Positions 32,592 to 41,901 are shown, counted from the stretch's first letter. The stretch: 52,537 nt of DNA from an uncultured Anaeroplasmataceae bacterium (GCA_910579215.1 CAJTTN010000009.1:1-52537), one strand, 5' to 3'. Notes: generated by a model from the sequence alone, not told the origin. Program-made: numbers and translations.

Positions 32592-33251
32592 ATGCTAGAG
32601 GGCTTTAAAATAAATTGTTTTCCACTCAATCGAGCAATACGAGTCAGTATTGCCTTACCTAAGGATTATAATAACACAACACGATATTATCCAATTATTT
32701 ATTTTTTAGATGGTCAAAATCTATATAGGGATGAGGATTCTTATAGGAGTGTATCTTTGCAAATGGAATCTACAATAGATCAACTTTCCTCAGATGGAAA
32801 GGAAGCAATTTATGTAGGTATTGCTGCTGCAAATGACCCAGCTCGTAGAGAACAGGAATATGAAGGCTCAACCTTAGCCGACTTCATTTTATCCTCTATT
32901 CACCCTTATTTAAATTCTAGATATAGAATCAATAAATTTATCTATGCTTTCTGTACAGCAAAGGCAACCTATACAGCATTATTATTAAATAAAAGTGACT
33001 TATTCAAGGGAATTATTATTTTTTCTCCCGAAATTGAGCAAGAAAAAATAAAACAAATGAGTTTTCCACAAGATCACCTATGCTATATCTACACGGGAAC
33101 AAAGGAATTAAATGGTATTTGCTACCATAATGCTTTAGCATTAAAGGAACAGAATGTACATGCCGAATTACATTTTGATGAAAACGACATTCATTCTGAA
33201 GCAGCCTGGAAAGAACAAGTAATTCCTGCATTAAATTATATTGTATTATAA
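32592..33251 (+). CDS. Esterase-family alpha/beta hydrolase lacking the usual serine nucleophile
   Basis: The 219-aa product fits the putative esterase (EstD/Fes-like) family: YYPIIYFLDGQNLY near 36, then YVGIAA, RREQEYEGS, and a C-terminal NDIHSEAAWKEQVIPAL carrying the usual catalytic His. Where the family has a GxSxGG elbow this protein reads YAFCTAKATY, without Ser or the flanking glycines. It is either a non-catalytic relative or a diverged hydrolase. No signal peptide. It is divergent from htpG; a TATAAT box lies at 32568-32573. Confidence 0.7.
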   Translation: MLEGFKINCFPLNRAIRVSIALPKDYNNTTRYYPIIYFLDGQNLYRDEDSYRSVSLQMESTIDQLSSDGKEAIYVGIAAANDPARREQEYEGSTLADFILSSIHPYLNSRYRINKFIYAFCTAKATYTALLLNKSDLFKGIIIFSPEIEQEKIKQMSFPQDHLCYIYTGTKELNGICYHNALALKEQNVHAELHFDENDIHSEAAWKEQVIPALNYIVL

Positions 33252-33265
33252 TAGTTTACAAATAT

Positions 33266-33297
33266 TACCAGCCCAAGGGGTTGGTCTTTTTTTTATA
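33266..33297 (+). terminator. Terminator after the esterase-like gene
   Basis: ACCAGCCC pairs with GGGGTTGGT and runs into eight T. A TATAAT box for the next gene begins inside the T-run. Confidence 0.75.
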
Positions 33298-33319
33298 ATG
33301 TAGGTAGGAGGAAGATAAA

Positions 33320-34276
33320 ATGAAAAAAATATTATTTCTACTTGGAGCTGTTACAGCAGTCTTTAGTCTCAATGTATTACCTGAGGCACAGGCTGCAACT
33401 GCAACAAGTCAAGCTGGAATTGTAAATACGGATGGAAGTAATCTTAATGTAAGAGCAAGTAATTCGACTTCTTCTAGTATTATTGGGAAAGTAGGTGACA
33501 ATTCTTACCTAACTATTCTTTCCTCAAAAGGAGATTTCTATTATGTAGAATACAAAGAGAATACTTTTGGATACGTACACAAGGATTATGTAGATATAAA
33601 ATCTAGTAATACAAAAAGAGTTGATACAGATGGAGCAAATTTAAATGTTCGTTATGGTCCATCTACTTCATATACTCAGTTTGAAAAAATAAAAGATAAT
33701 GACTATGTAATTGTTTTATCCAACAATGGATCTTGGTCAAGAGTATTATTTGAAGGAAATAAGGTTGGTTATGTTTCTAATACTTATCTTGCAAGCACCT
33801 ACACTTATCCTGCTAAAAAGTTAAATGTAGTAAGCTATAAGCAGTATGATTCAAGATGGGCCAACTTAACCTTAGGTACGAGAGGACAGACCATTCGTGA
33901 GATTGGATGTCTTACCACTTGTATAGCAATGAGTGAATCCTATAGAACAGGACTTACAAAGACTCCTGCAACCATTAGAAATACGCATAGCTATACTGCA
34001 GATGGAAGTCTATATTGGCCTAGTAACTATGTCACATCTACTTCAAGTGGTTATTTGACTACCGTCTATAATCAATTGAAATTAGGAAAACCAGTTGCTG
34101 TCGGCTTGAAAAAAGCTAATGGTGGGCAGCATTGGGTATTGGTAACAGGCTTTACCGGAGGAAACTCCTTATCTGCTAGCAATTTCATCATTAACGATCC
34201 AGCTTCAACAAAAACAAAACTAAGTGATGTAATTGCAAATTATCCATACTTCTATAAAATTGCATATTACAAATAG
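33320..34276 (+). CDS. Secreted SH3b-C39-like cysteine peptidase
   Basis: The 318-aa product has a signal peptide (KKILFLLGAVTAVFSLNVL, cut near AQA). Two bacterial SH3 domains follow (about 30-92 and 96-160), each with the GSNLNVRAS or GANLNVRYGPS motif. The last 150 residues are a Peptidase_C39_2-like domain with the catalytic Cys in REIGCLTTCIAM near 195, His in GGQHWVLVTGF near 270, and NDPAS. SH3b domains usually bind peptidoglycan, so it probably acts in the cell wall. Substrate unknown. AGGAGGAAG precedes the ATG. It is monocistronic. Confidence 0.85.
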   Translation: MKKILFLLGAVTAVFSLNVLPEAQAATATSQAGIVNTDGSNLNVRASNSTSSSIIGKVGDNSYLTILSSKGDFYYVEYKENTFGYVHKDYVDIKSSNTKRVDTDGANLNVRYGPSTSYTQFEKIKDNDYVIVLSNNGSWSRVLFEGNKVGYVSNTYLASTYTYPAKKLNVVSYKQYDSRWANLTLGTRGQTIREIGCLTTCIAMSESYRTGLTKTPATIRNTHSYTADGSLYWPSNYVTSTSSGYLTTVYNQLKLGKPVAVGLKKANGGQHWVLVTGFTGGNSLSASNFIINDPASTKTKLSDVIANYPYFYKIAYYK

Positions 34277-34277
34277 C

Positions 34278-34306
34278 ATAAAAGGGGCTTTCACCCCTTT
34301 TTTCAC
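34278..34306. terminator. Bidirectional terminator
   Basis: AAAAGGGG pairs with CCCCTTTT around a 6-nt loop, between the SH3-C39 gene and the convergent sirtuin gene. Confidence 0.8.
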
Positions 34307-35013
34307 TTTTCTATTTGTTTCATTACTTCTATAACATCCTCATTAAATACAAGCTCTGCTAAAGAGTCATAGGAGGTTGGAGATTTATTGATGAGAATCA
34401 AATGCTTTCCTCGAAAGTATCGCAAATAAGAGGCAGCAGGATATACAACCAAAGAGGTTCCAACAACTATTAACGTATCTGCCTTAGATATCGCCTCTAT
34501 TGCCTTATACACAATTTCCTCATCTAAGGGCTCCTCGTAAAGCACAACATCTGGCTTAATCATACCACCACAGTCACAATAACAAGGCTTATTTACATCA
34601 ATCTCTTTCAAAGGATAAAATTTATGACACTTCATACAATAATTTCTATGCACACTTCCATGAAGCTCAAGAACATTTTTGCTACCTGCCATCTGATGTA
34701 AGCCATCAATATTTTGCGTAACTACAGCTTTAACATTTGGCATTTTAGCAAAACATAGATGAGCCAAATTAGGTTTAGCCTCACGATAGATCATCTTACT
34801 ACCATAAAATTTATAAAATAAAGTGGGATTTTTTATAAAAAAAGAATGCGAAATAATTTCTTCTGGAGAATACTGTCCAAACTCCTCTGTATATAAACCA
34901 TTTGAGGAACGAAAATCAGGAATGCCAGAGGGAACAGAAATCCCTGCACCTGAAAAAATGACAATACTTTTGCTTTCATTAATGATATTCTTTAATTGTT
35001 CATACTTCTTCAT
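34303..35013 (-). CDS. cobB: Sir2-family NAD-dependent deacylase
   Basis: The 236-aa sirtuin shows FSGAGISVPSGIPDFRS near 20, VTQNIDGLHQMAGS with the NAD-binding Asn/Asp, the catalytic His in ELHGSVH, a zinc site of four cysteines (CMKC and CYCDCGG), and VVGTSLVVYPA. It removes acyl groups from lysines using NAD. Length is normal. The gene lies after a terminator and is monocistronic. Confidence 0.93.
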   Translation of the reverse strand: MKKYEQLKNIINESKSIVIFSGAGISVPSGIPDFRSSNGLYTEEFGQYSPEEIISHSFFIKNPTLFYKFYGSKMIYREAKPNLAHLCFAKMPNVKAVVTQNIDGLHQMAGSKNVLELHGSVHRNYCMKCHKFYPLKEIDVNKPCYCDCGGMIKPDVVLYEEPLDEEIVYKAIEAISKADTLIVVGTSLVVYPAASYLRYFRGKHLILINKSPTSYDSLAELVFNEDVIEVMKQIEK

Positions 35014-35021
35014 CTTACTTT

Positions 35022-35058
35022 ACCTAAAAAGAGCTTTACTATAAAAGTAAAGCTCATC
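35022..35058 (-). terminator. Terminator of the lemA-like gene
   Basis: GAGCTTTACT pairs with AGTAAAGCTC. On the minus strand TTTTTA follows. Confidence 0.7.
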
Positions 35059-35063
35059 TCTTA

Positions 35064-35654
35064 TTAAAACTCCATTTTAACATCCTGCTTTTTAGAAGCC
35101 TCTGCCTCAAAATATTCCTTTTTAGTATATTTTGAACCAGCAACCAAGGATGCAGGAAATTGTAATATGGCTTGATTGAAATCTTTAACATTAGAATTAA
35201 AATTACTTCTTGCTGCTTGAAGATTTTCTTCTACCTCTGAAATTGAATTTTGTAAATTATCAAACATTCTATCAGCCTTTAATTCAGGATAACGCTCTAC
35301 GACAAGATTTAGCTGTTTAGCTGCCTCATTCATCTGCTCATTAAATTGAGCCTTCTCCTGCAAAGATGCCTTAGCTCCTGGATTACGCATTTCAATTACA
35401 TCAATCAATGTTTCCTTTTCATGCTTCATATATCCTTTAGTAGTATCTAACATCTTTGTTAATAAATCAAAACGCTTGGTTAGATAAACATCAATTCTTG
35501 ATTCAGAGCTTTCTACATTTTGTTCTAAACGAATAAATCTATTTCTAGTAGAAATATACCATCCAACAATACCTATAATAATTAATAAAATTACTACAGC
35601 CACAATAATACCAATTAGAGCTCCTGTATTTAAATTTAAACCATAAACGAACAT
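35064..35654 (-). CDS. LemA-family protein
   Basis: The 196-aa product has one N-terminal TM helix (about 11-32) and a helical cytoplasmic or surface domain with the LemA pattern: NRFIRLEQNVESSESRIDVY, LDTTKGYMKHE, RYPELKADRMF and FPASLVAG. Length is typical. The role of LemA proteins is unclear. Here it is not followed by a TPM/HtpX partner. AGGAGGT precedes the start. Confidence 0.9.
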   Translation of the reverse strand: MFVYGLNLNTGALIGIIVAVVILLIIIGIVGWYISTRNRFIRLEQNVESSESRIDVYLTKRFDLLTKMLDTTKGYMKHEKETLIDVIEMRNPGAKASLQEKAQFNEQMNEAAKQLNLVVERYPELKADRMFDNLQNSISEVEENLQAARSNFNSNVKDFNQAILQFPASLVAGSKYTKKEYFEAEASKKQDVKMEF

Positions 35655-35720
35655 TTTAGACCTCCTATATCGTTTAATATTATGAGATAATTATATACAA
35701 AAAGTACCAAAAAAACAATA

Positions 35721-36878
35721 TTATTTCCTGAAGAACTTTTGCAATTCTTCAACTTTATCACACTTTTCCCAAGGAAGGTCTATATCATTTCTACCAAAAT
35801 GTCCATATGCAGCTGTTTGCTGGTAAATTGGACGCTTTAAATCTAAGCAAGAAATAATCCCTTTAGGAGTTAAAGGAAATATCTTCTTCACTGCCTCTAT
35901 TAACGCATCCTCACTGACAGTAGATGTATGAAAGGTATCAATTAAAACAGAGGTTGGTAAGGCTATTCCTATCGCATAGGACAATTGAATTTGACATCTT
36001 TGTGCCAGGTTAGCAGCAACTATATTCTTAGCAATATATCTCGCCATATAGGAGGCACTACGATCTACCTTAGAGGGATCCTTTCCTGAAAATGCTCCCC
36101 CTCCATGTGGCGCTGAACCACCATAGGTATCTACGATTATCTTTCTGCCCGTCAAACCAGAATCTCCAGCTGGACCTCCCACCACAAATCTTCCCGTAGG
36201 GTTAAATAAATATTTCGTTTCCTGATCCACTAAAGAAGCAGGCACTATAAAATCTACAACTTCTCTTTTAATATCCTCAGCTAAGGTTTTCATATCTATT
36301 TCAGAAGAATGCTGTGTAGAAATTAAAATAGTATCTATTCTTAAAGGTGTTCCAGTCTCATCATATTCTACAGTTACTTGTGTTTTTCCATCTGGTCGTA
36401 AATATGGTAAAGTATTATTTTTACGAACATCCGTCAAGCGCTTAGCAAGCTTATGAGCCATAGTAATGGCAAGTGGCATATATTCCTCTGTTTCATTGCA
36501 GGCATAGCCAAACATAAGTCCTTGGTCTCCAGCCCCCTGTTCATGGTCCTTAGTCTCATCCACACCAAGGGCGATATCTGGGGATTGGGGATCAATTGCT
36601 GATAACACTGACAAGTTATCGGCATCAAAGCCAAATTTACCTCTAGTATATCCAATGTCAGCCACCGTTTTACGAACTATTTTTTGTAAATCAACATAAT
36701 GATTTGTTGTCATTTCGCCAAACACCATAACAAGGCCTGTGGTACATATCGTTTCACATGCAACTCTTGCTTCTGGGTCATGAGCTAATACGTCATCTAA
36801 AATTGCATCAGATATTTGATCTGCTATCTTGTCTGGGTGTCCTTCTGTTACAGACTCTGAAGTGAAAAATCTACGCAT
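35721..36878 (-). CDS. metK: S-adenosylmethionine synthetase
   Basis: The 385-aa enzyme makes SAM from methionine and ATP. Visible are FTSESVTEGHPDKIADQISD at the N-terminus, GAGDQGLMFGYA near 115, and the phosphate-binding GGGAFSGKDPSKVDRS near 255. Length is normal. It is the last gene of a five-gene operon (priA-fmt-membrane protein-TSCPD-metK) whose leader carries a SAM-I riboswitch, so its product probably feeds back on the whole operon. Its start overlaps the TSCPD gene by 8 nt, with GGAGGCTAAAC upstream. Confidence 0.96.
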   Translation of the reverse strand: MRRFFTSESVTEGHPDKIADQISDAILDDVLAHDPEARVACETICTTGLVMVFGEMTTNHYVDLQKIVRKTVADIGYTRGKFGFDADNLSVLSAIDPQSPDIALGVDETKDHEQGAGDQGLMFGYACNETEEYMPLAITMAHKLAKRLTDVRKNNTLPYLRPDGKTQVTVEYDETGTPLRIDTILISTQHSSEIDMKTLAEDIKREVVDFIVPASLVDQETKYLFNPTGRFVVGGPAGDSGLTGRKIIVDTYGGSAPHGGGAFSGKDPSKVDRSASYMARYIAKNIVAANLAQRCQIQLSYAIGIALPTSVLIDTFHTSTVSEDALIEAVKKIFPLTPKGIISCLDLKRPIYQQTAAYGHFGRNDIDLPWEKCDKVEELQKFFRK

Positions 36879-37122
36879 GTTTAGCCTCCATTATCGCTTT
36901 TGCAAGCTGATCAGCACAAGAGGTTGGTCTAGGTCCACAGGTGTTTCCTTCTAAAATTCGAATAACCTCCTCAGCAGGCTTTCCTTCCACTAGCTTGGCA
37001 ATTGCTTTTAAATTCCCATTACATCCCCCCATAAAGCTAACATTGTGTAGGTTACCTGCATCATCTAATTCAAATGATATTTTTTTTGAGCATGTGCCCG
37101 TTGTTTCATAATGATAAGTCAT
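36871..37122 (-). CDS. TSCPD-domain protein (TIGR03905 type)
   Basis: The 83-aa product contains the TSCPD pattern TGTCSKKISFELDD, SFMGGCNGNLKAIAKLVEG and GNTCGPRPTSCADQLAKAI. The domain also occurs at the end of class II ribonucleotide reductases; the stand-alone role is unknown. I chose ATG 37122 with AAGGAGAAG upstream. It overlaps both neighbours (17 nt with the upstream gene, 8 nt with metK). Confidence 0.88.
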   Translation of the reverse strand: MTYHYETTGTCSKKISFELDDAGNLHNVSFMGGCNGNLKAIAKLVEGKPAEEVIRILEGNTCGPRPTSCADQLAKAIMEAKHA

Positions 37123-38416
37123 AATCTTCTCCTTCATTTCCATCATATATTTTTTCAAATTCGTCCTTAAATCTTTCAAAGCGTTCAAAGATTTCTCCAT
37201 TAAAATAAACGCTAAAATGCTCACTCATATATTGCATAGTTACCTTGTGATTATAAGCCTTTTTATAGGACTTAACACTACGCATCGTAGCATAAAGCTC
37301 ACATAATAATATTATTTGGGCAGAGGCCTCATTTTGAATTGAATTCATCCTTGATATAAATTGATTTGTATCTGAGCCTTCAAAGGTAGAACGAATAATG
37401 GTTTCACATTTCCGCTCTAGCTGCAATCTTGATATTATGATACTTCCTAAATTGGTTTGTTCCTTCAAAAGACTATATTTCTCATCCTCATTCATATTTT
37501 CTCCAGGAACAAATTTAACGCTCTGTTCTATATGGATTTTTGCTGTTGTTTCAATCATATCTATCTCATTTTGTGGTAAGCTTAACAATTCGGCTAAGCG
37601 CTTTGCCATTGCAGATACAATATAAACATTTTGCTTGTCCTCTTCACTCCTAGAAGAAGTATCAAGAGTTATATCAAATATTTTAGTTACAACATTTGTA
37701 AAATCCTCTTGAACCTCTCTTCGCTTTACCAATTCTTTTTTTCTTTCCTCTTGCATATACCCACTCATAGATACTATACAATAAAGTACCAGCATATAAA
37801 TACAGAGCAGTAAGGTTCTTAAGAGAATATCCCTAAAGGGCTCTCCTGTAAAAAACTCCTTGAAAAATTTATATATATCCTTAGCCATTTCATCACCAAC
37901 AATATTATAGGTGACAATAAAATGTAATATTGTAACAATGATTAACGTCCAAGCAAAAACTGTCTTTAACAGCCTTTTATTTTGGTAAAAGGAGCATACC
38001 GCCAAAGAATAATAAAGTAAAATATAGCCGCATTCCTTTAAATATTCTATTTCTCCATATTTCAGCTTTATATAAATCACTATTGCAAGTGCTAGCATAT
38101 AAAAGCAAGACAAATAGCTTGCAATTTTTTGCGAGGTATCATCCTCAGGATTTTTATTTATACTACTTTTCAAATACATATTCAGGACAAAGGTAACAAT
38201 ACCAAGCAGAATTGCAAGAATCAAATTGCTATTCTCTCCGATAGAAAGCAAAGTGAATATAAGCGTAAAAACAATATTAGATAAAAATATTATATTTTTA
38301 ATAACAATATTTTTTCGATAGAGAACCTGGGTATCATTGGCAATATCAATTCCACTCTCAAAACCAAAAGCATTGTTAAAAAACTTAGTGTTTTTTATTT
38401 TGTTTTTTAATGACAA
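37106..38416 (-). CDS. Six-TM membrane protein with degenerate HD-GYP-like domain
   Basis: The product is 436 aa from TTG 38416, chosen because GGAGGTGG lies just upstream; an ATG at 38431 would bury that site. Six to seven TM helices fill residues about 30-215. A soluble C-terminal half follows. Its end (LLCELYATMRSVKSYKKAYN, then FNGEIFERFERF) resembles the last helices of HD-GYP phosphodiesterases, but the HD pair and the GYP motif are absent. I infer a non-catalytic sensor. It lies between fmt and the TSCPD gene. Confidence 0.55.
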   Translation of the reverse strand: MSLKNKIKNTKFFNNAFGFESGIDIANDTQVLYRKNIVIKNIIFLSNIVFTLIFTLLSIGENSNLILAILLGIVTFVLNMYLKSSINKNPEDDTSQKIASYLSCFYMLALAIVIYIKLKYGEIEYLKECGYILLYYSLAVCSFYQNKRLLKTVFAWTLIIVTILHFIVTYNIVGDEMAKDIYKFFKEFFTGEPFRDILLRTLLLCIYMLVLYCIVSMSGYMQEERKKELVKRREVQEDFTNVVTKIFDITLDTSSRSEEDKQNVYIVSAMAKRLAELLSLPQNEIDMIETTAKIHIEQSVKFVPGENMNEDEKYSLLKEQTNLGSIIISRLQLERKCETIIRSTFEGSDTNQFISRMNSIQNEASAQIILLCELYATMRSVKSYKKAYNHKVTMQYMSEHFSVYFNGEIFERFERFKDEFEKIYDGNEGEDYDLSL

Positions 38417-38457
38417 TAATACCACCTCCATTTTTTTATATTATATCATATTCGACA

Positions 38458-39369
38458 TTAAATAACATCAAACTCTTGCAATATTTTTTGTCCATTTACA
38501 AAATCCTTAGCAGAAATCATTTTTTTCCCTGGGAGTAAAACTAATTCCAAAGAAACTGCGTCTGTAGCCGCCTTGATAAGAATTTTCTTTTTCAAGGATA
38601 TTATAGTTCCTGGTGGGGTGCTTGAGTTTTCTGAAACCACTGAGGCTTGGAATACCTTAAGCTTAGTATCCTTAAGAAGAATGGTTGCTCCAGGCTCTAA
38701 GGATAAGCCTCTAATTTGATTTACAATATCCTTTGCCTGCTTATTAAAATCAATATACTCCTCTTCTGGCATAAGGTTTGGAGCATATGTTGAAGCAGCT
38801 TCATCCTGTGATACTCCCACACATTTCCCCGTATAGATGTCTTCTAGCACCTCTAATAAAAGATCTCTACCTAAAAGGGATAACTTCTCAAAAAGAGTAC
38901 TTGAAGTATCTGTTTCTAAAATTGGGCAGGCACGCTTTGCATACATTAAGCCTGCATCTAGTTTTTTTGCCATTTCAATAATAGTGATACCTGTTTCTGT
39001 TTCGCCATTTATAATAGCGCGCTGTATAGGTGCTCCACCACGATATTTTGGCAACAAGGAGCCATGAACATTAATTGTTTTTTTAAATAGGGATAAAACC
39101 TTTGAGGGAACATACTGCCCAAAGGCCGCTGTAACCAAAACATCTGCACCAAAGGTTTTCAAATACGCATGAGCTTCCCCTATTTTTTGAGGCTGAAACA
39201 AGGGTAATCCTAACCTTTTCGCACATGCTGCAACAGGGGTATCTAAAAAAGTATTTTTCTTTTTTATCTTATTGGGTTGAGAAATCACCAATACTATTTC
39301 ATATTTTTCATGTAAGGCTTCTAAAATTGGGACTGCAAAATCAGGCGTCCCCATAAATATAAGTTTCAT
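38458..39369 (-). CDS. fmt: Methionyl-tRNA formyltransferase
   Basis: The 303-aa enzyme formylates initiator Met-tRNA. Motifs: MKLIFMGTPDFAVPILEAL at the start, HGSLLPKYRGGAPIQRAIIN with the catalytic Asn-His region near 108, and GITIIEMAKKLDAG. The C-terminal OB-like domain is present and length is normal. It sits 15 nt after priA, the common priA-fmt order (def is missing here). Confidence 0.95.
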   Translation of the reverse strand: MKLIFMGTPDFAVPILEALHEKYEIVLVISQPNKIKKKNTFLDTPVAACAKRLGLPLFQPQKIGEAHAYLKTFGADVLVTAAFGQYVPSKVLSLFKKTINVHGSLLPKYRGGAPIQRAIINGETETGITIIEMAKKLDAGLMYAKRACPILETDTSSTLFEKLSLLGRDLLLEVLEDIYTGKCVGVSQDEAASTYAPNLMPEEEYIDFNKQAKDIVNQIRGLSLEPGATILLKDTKLKVFQASVVSENSSTPPGTIISLKKKILIKAATDAVSLELVLLPGKKMISAKDFVNGQKILQEFDVI

Positions 39370-39384
39370 AAAAATCCTCCATAA

Positions 39385-41703
39385 CTACAATTTAGTAATT
39401 TTAATATTCACATTAGAATTATTTTGATATAAAGGATAGATCTCTTTAATCTTATCTAAAATTCTATCTTCCTTTACCTTAAGCTGAATGGTAAAGCGAT
39501 AATAATCATTTCTACGAAATGGAAAGGCCTCAGCTGGTCCTAAAATTTCACTTTCCTTAGCAGCATCCTTTAGCGCTTGAAGCATACGATAGGCTTCAGT
39601 TCTTGCTAGATGGACATCTAATGATTCTATTTGAATCACTAAAGCTAAGGAAAAAGGAGGCATTCCTGTAATTCTTCTATTCTCAATTTCTCTTTTGAAA
39701 AAGCCATCATAATCATTATGTAATGCTGTTTCTAAAACAAAGTGCTTAGGTTGATAGGTTTGGATAATTACTTCTCCCTTTTTTTCTCCTCTACCTGCTC
39801 GACCAGAAACCTGTTCAATTAAATTAAAGGCCGTCATATTAGAGTCATAGCTAGGATAATGCAAGGCTAAATCGGCATTGATGACCCCCACTAAAGTTAC
39901 ATCCGCAAAATCTAATCCCTTAGCAATCATTTGCGTTCCGACCATAATATCAGCCTCATGATTCTTAAATTGCTGAAAGGCAGCTTCATAGTCAATTACC
40001 TTTTTGGTCGTATCTAAATCCACACGCAAAACCTTGGCCTCTGGAATTAAATTTTGAATTTCCTCCATAACCTTCTCCGTTCCACTACCTACAAAACGAA
40101 TCTTAGAGCTTCCACAAGCAGGACAGCTTTCCACATTTAATTGCTTATGTCCACAATAGTGGCACTCTAATGTATTCGTATAGGAATGATAGGTAAGAGA
40201 TATATCACAATGTGGACATTTCACAACCTCACCACAGCTTCGACACATGACAAAAGAGGAATGTCCACGACGATTTAAAAATAGGATGGATTGTTCTTTT
40301 CTTTTAAATACAGCTAATAGGGTTTCCTTTAAAAGATTAGAAAAAACGGATTTATTTCCTTTTTTTAATTCTACTGTCATATCTACAAGCTGCTTTCTAG
40401 GCATTTCTTTTTGGTTTGCTCGATTTGGCAAATGCAAAAGCTCATATTCTCCTTCTATTGCCTTGTAATAGTCACAAACATTGGGAGTAGCACTTCCTAA
40501 TATCAATGGACATATGTGCCTTTTACTTCTAAGAGCTGCGATTTCTATTGCATTATATTTCGGATTATTTTCTTGTATATAGGATGGCTCATGCTCTTCA
40601 TCTATTATGATAATTCCTAAATTATCTAATGGAGCAAAAACAGCAGAACGAGCGCCTATAACAATTTGAACCTCATGCTGTAAAATGCTTTTCCAACGAC
40701 TATACCGTTCAAACATAGATAATCTTGAATGTAATATAGCCACGGAAGAACCAAAATAGCTTTGAAAGATAGCTGTAATTTGGGGAGTAAGTGAGATTTC
40801 TGGAACTAATAATAGGGCTTGCCTTCCCTTAGCCAATACATCCTTAATCCAGGATATATATAATAACGTCTTTCCACTTCCTGTTACTCCATATAATAAA
40901 TAGGTTTTACTATGTTCAAAGTTTACTCTCTCATAGCAAGCTTGCTGAGTTTGATTTAGCGTATAGGCCTTAGGAGAAATACCCTGAGGCTCTGGAGAAA
41001 GAAGAACTTCTTTTGTAAATAACCCAAGTGTTCCTCTTTCTAGTAAGGTATGAATTACACTTTTAGAAAAGCCTGTATGTTCTAAGAGCATCGGCATAGG
41101 CGTTGCTTCTTCCAATTCAAGTAAATAGCTTAATAGCTTTTCTCCTTGACGACTAGAGGGCTTTTTAGTAACATCCTTCACATAGATATAGTCTAATTTC
41201 TTTTCATTTCTATTTTTCTTAAGCTTAGTATCTAAAGAGACTTTACCTTGCCTTTGAGCCGTATAAATCACCTTTAGCTCTTCTGGTGATCTATGATCAA
41301 GTTCGATTTCCTTTTTTCCTTGAAAAATCGACTTTAACTCTTCTGTCTCCTCAAGAATTCTAGCGGTTTTTCTATATTTAATTTTTAGCGCTGACGGAAT
41401 CATTGTTTGCAAGGCTACAGCATAATAGGAAAAATTATTCTCCGTAATGAATTTAGCTAACTCTACAAATTCTTCATTTAGCACAGGATAGACATCCACA
41501 ATATCGCTAATCTCTCTCAACTTTTTTCTAAAAGAAGTTTTCTCCTTTATAGCAACCACAAAGCCCATCACAGTTCGATTTCCGAAAATAACACGAACCC
41601 GATATCCAACCTTAAGAATAGGTTCTAAAAAGGCAGGAACCATATAGTCAAAGGTTTGATTTACCTGTTTTGCAGCTATGTCCACAACAATGCTTGCTAT
41701 CAT
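39385..41703 (-). CDS. priA: Primosomal helicase PriA
   Basis: The 772-aa replication restart helicase has an N-terminal DNA-binding domain (FDYMVPAFLE, GYRVRVIFGNR), Walker A in LLYGVTGSGKTLLYI near 270, DEEHEPSYIQE, eight zinc cysteines (CRSCGEVVKCPHC, CHYCGHKQ, CPACGSSKI) and GTQMIAKGLDF. I chose ATG 41703 with AAGGAAGGG upstream; a longer frame to 41784 would run through the riboswitch terminator and aptamer. It is the first gene of the SAM-controlled operon. Confidence 0.95.
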   Translation of the reverse strand: MIASIVVDIAAKQVNQTFDYMVPAFLEPILKVGYRVRVIFGNRTVMGFVVAIKEKTSFRKKLREISDIVDVYPVLNEEFVELAKFITENNFSYYAVALQTMIPSALKIKYRKTARILEETEELKSIFQGKKEIELDHRSPEELKVIYTAQRQGKVSLDTKLKKNRNEKKLDYIYVKDVTKKPSSRQGEKLLSYLLELEEATPMPMLLEHTGFSKSVIHTLLERGTLGLFTKEVLLSPEPQGISPKAYTLNQTQQACYERVNFEHSKTYLLYGVTGSGKTLLYISWIKDVLAKGRQALLLVPEISLTPQITAIFQSYFGSSVAILHSRLSMFERYSRWKSILQHEVQIVIGARSAVFAPLDNLGIIIIDEEHEPSYIQENNPKYNAIEIAALRSKRHICPLILGSATPNVCDYYKAIEGEYELLHLPNRANQKEMPRKQLVDMTVELKKGNKSVFSNLLKETLLAVFKRKEQSILFLNRRGHSSFVMCRSCGEVVKCPHCDISLTYHSYTNTLECHYCGHKQLNVESCPACGSSKIRFVGSGTEKVMEEIQNLIPEAKVLRVDLDTTKKVIDYEAAFQQFKNHEADIMVGTQMIAKGLDFADVTLVGVINADLALHYPSYDSNMTAFNLIEQVSGRAGRGEKKGEVIIQTYQPKHFVLETALHNDYDGFFKREIENRRITGMPPFSLALVIQIESLDVHLARTEAYRMLQALKDAAKESEILGPAEAFPFRRNDYYRFTIQLKVKEDRILDKIKEIYPLYQNNSNVNIKITKL

Positions 41704-41734
41704 ATGTTCCCTTCCTTTCCTTTGTTGAATTTTA

Positions 41735-41859
41735 AAAGCCATCGTAATGATGGCTTCTTCATTTCTTTCGTTATGCACCATCATACAAGCATTAGCACCT
41801 TACCTAAAAGGTTGCTGAAGAGTCATCGAGCTTGTCTCTCATCTTCTCTTTATGGACAT
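41735..41859 (-). promoter_or_regulatory. SAM-I (S-box) riboswitch in front of priA-fmt-metK
   Basis: On the minus strand the leader contains GAGAGACAAGCTCGATGA, CAGCAACC and AAGGTGCTAAT, matching the S-box core. P1 forms from ATGTCCAT (41852-41859) and ATGGTGCAT (41773-41781) with one bulge. A terminator stem (GCCATC/GATGGC, 41736-41756, then TTTTAAAATT) follows. ATGATGG (41778-41784), which overlaps the P1 3' strand, is exactly complementary to CCATCAT of the terminator, so antiterminator and P1 exclude each other. SAM binding should stop transcription. Confidence 0.88.
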
Positions 41860-41863
41860 TAGT

Positions 41864-41892
41864 ATTATACCTTTTTTTTGACGAAGTTACAA
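41864..41892 (-). promoter_or_regulatory. Promoter of the priA-metK operon
   Basis: On the minus strand TTGTAA (41887-41892) and TATAAT (41864-41869) are 17 nt apart. The predicted start falls at the 5' edge of riboswitch P1. Confidence 0.75.
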
Positions 41893-41901
41893 GAATAAAA
41901 T

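Noticed and set aside
41704..41784. Longer N-terminus for PriA
   Set aside because: The extension would be translated from the riboswitch terminator and the 3' strand of P1, and has no Shine-Dalgarno; ATG 41703 has a good one.
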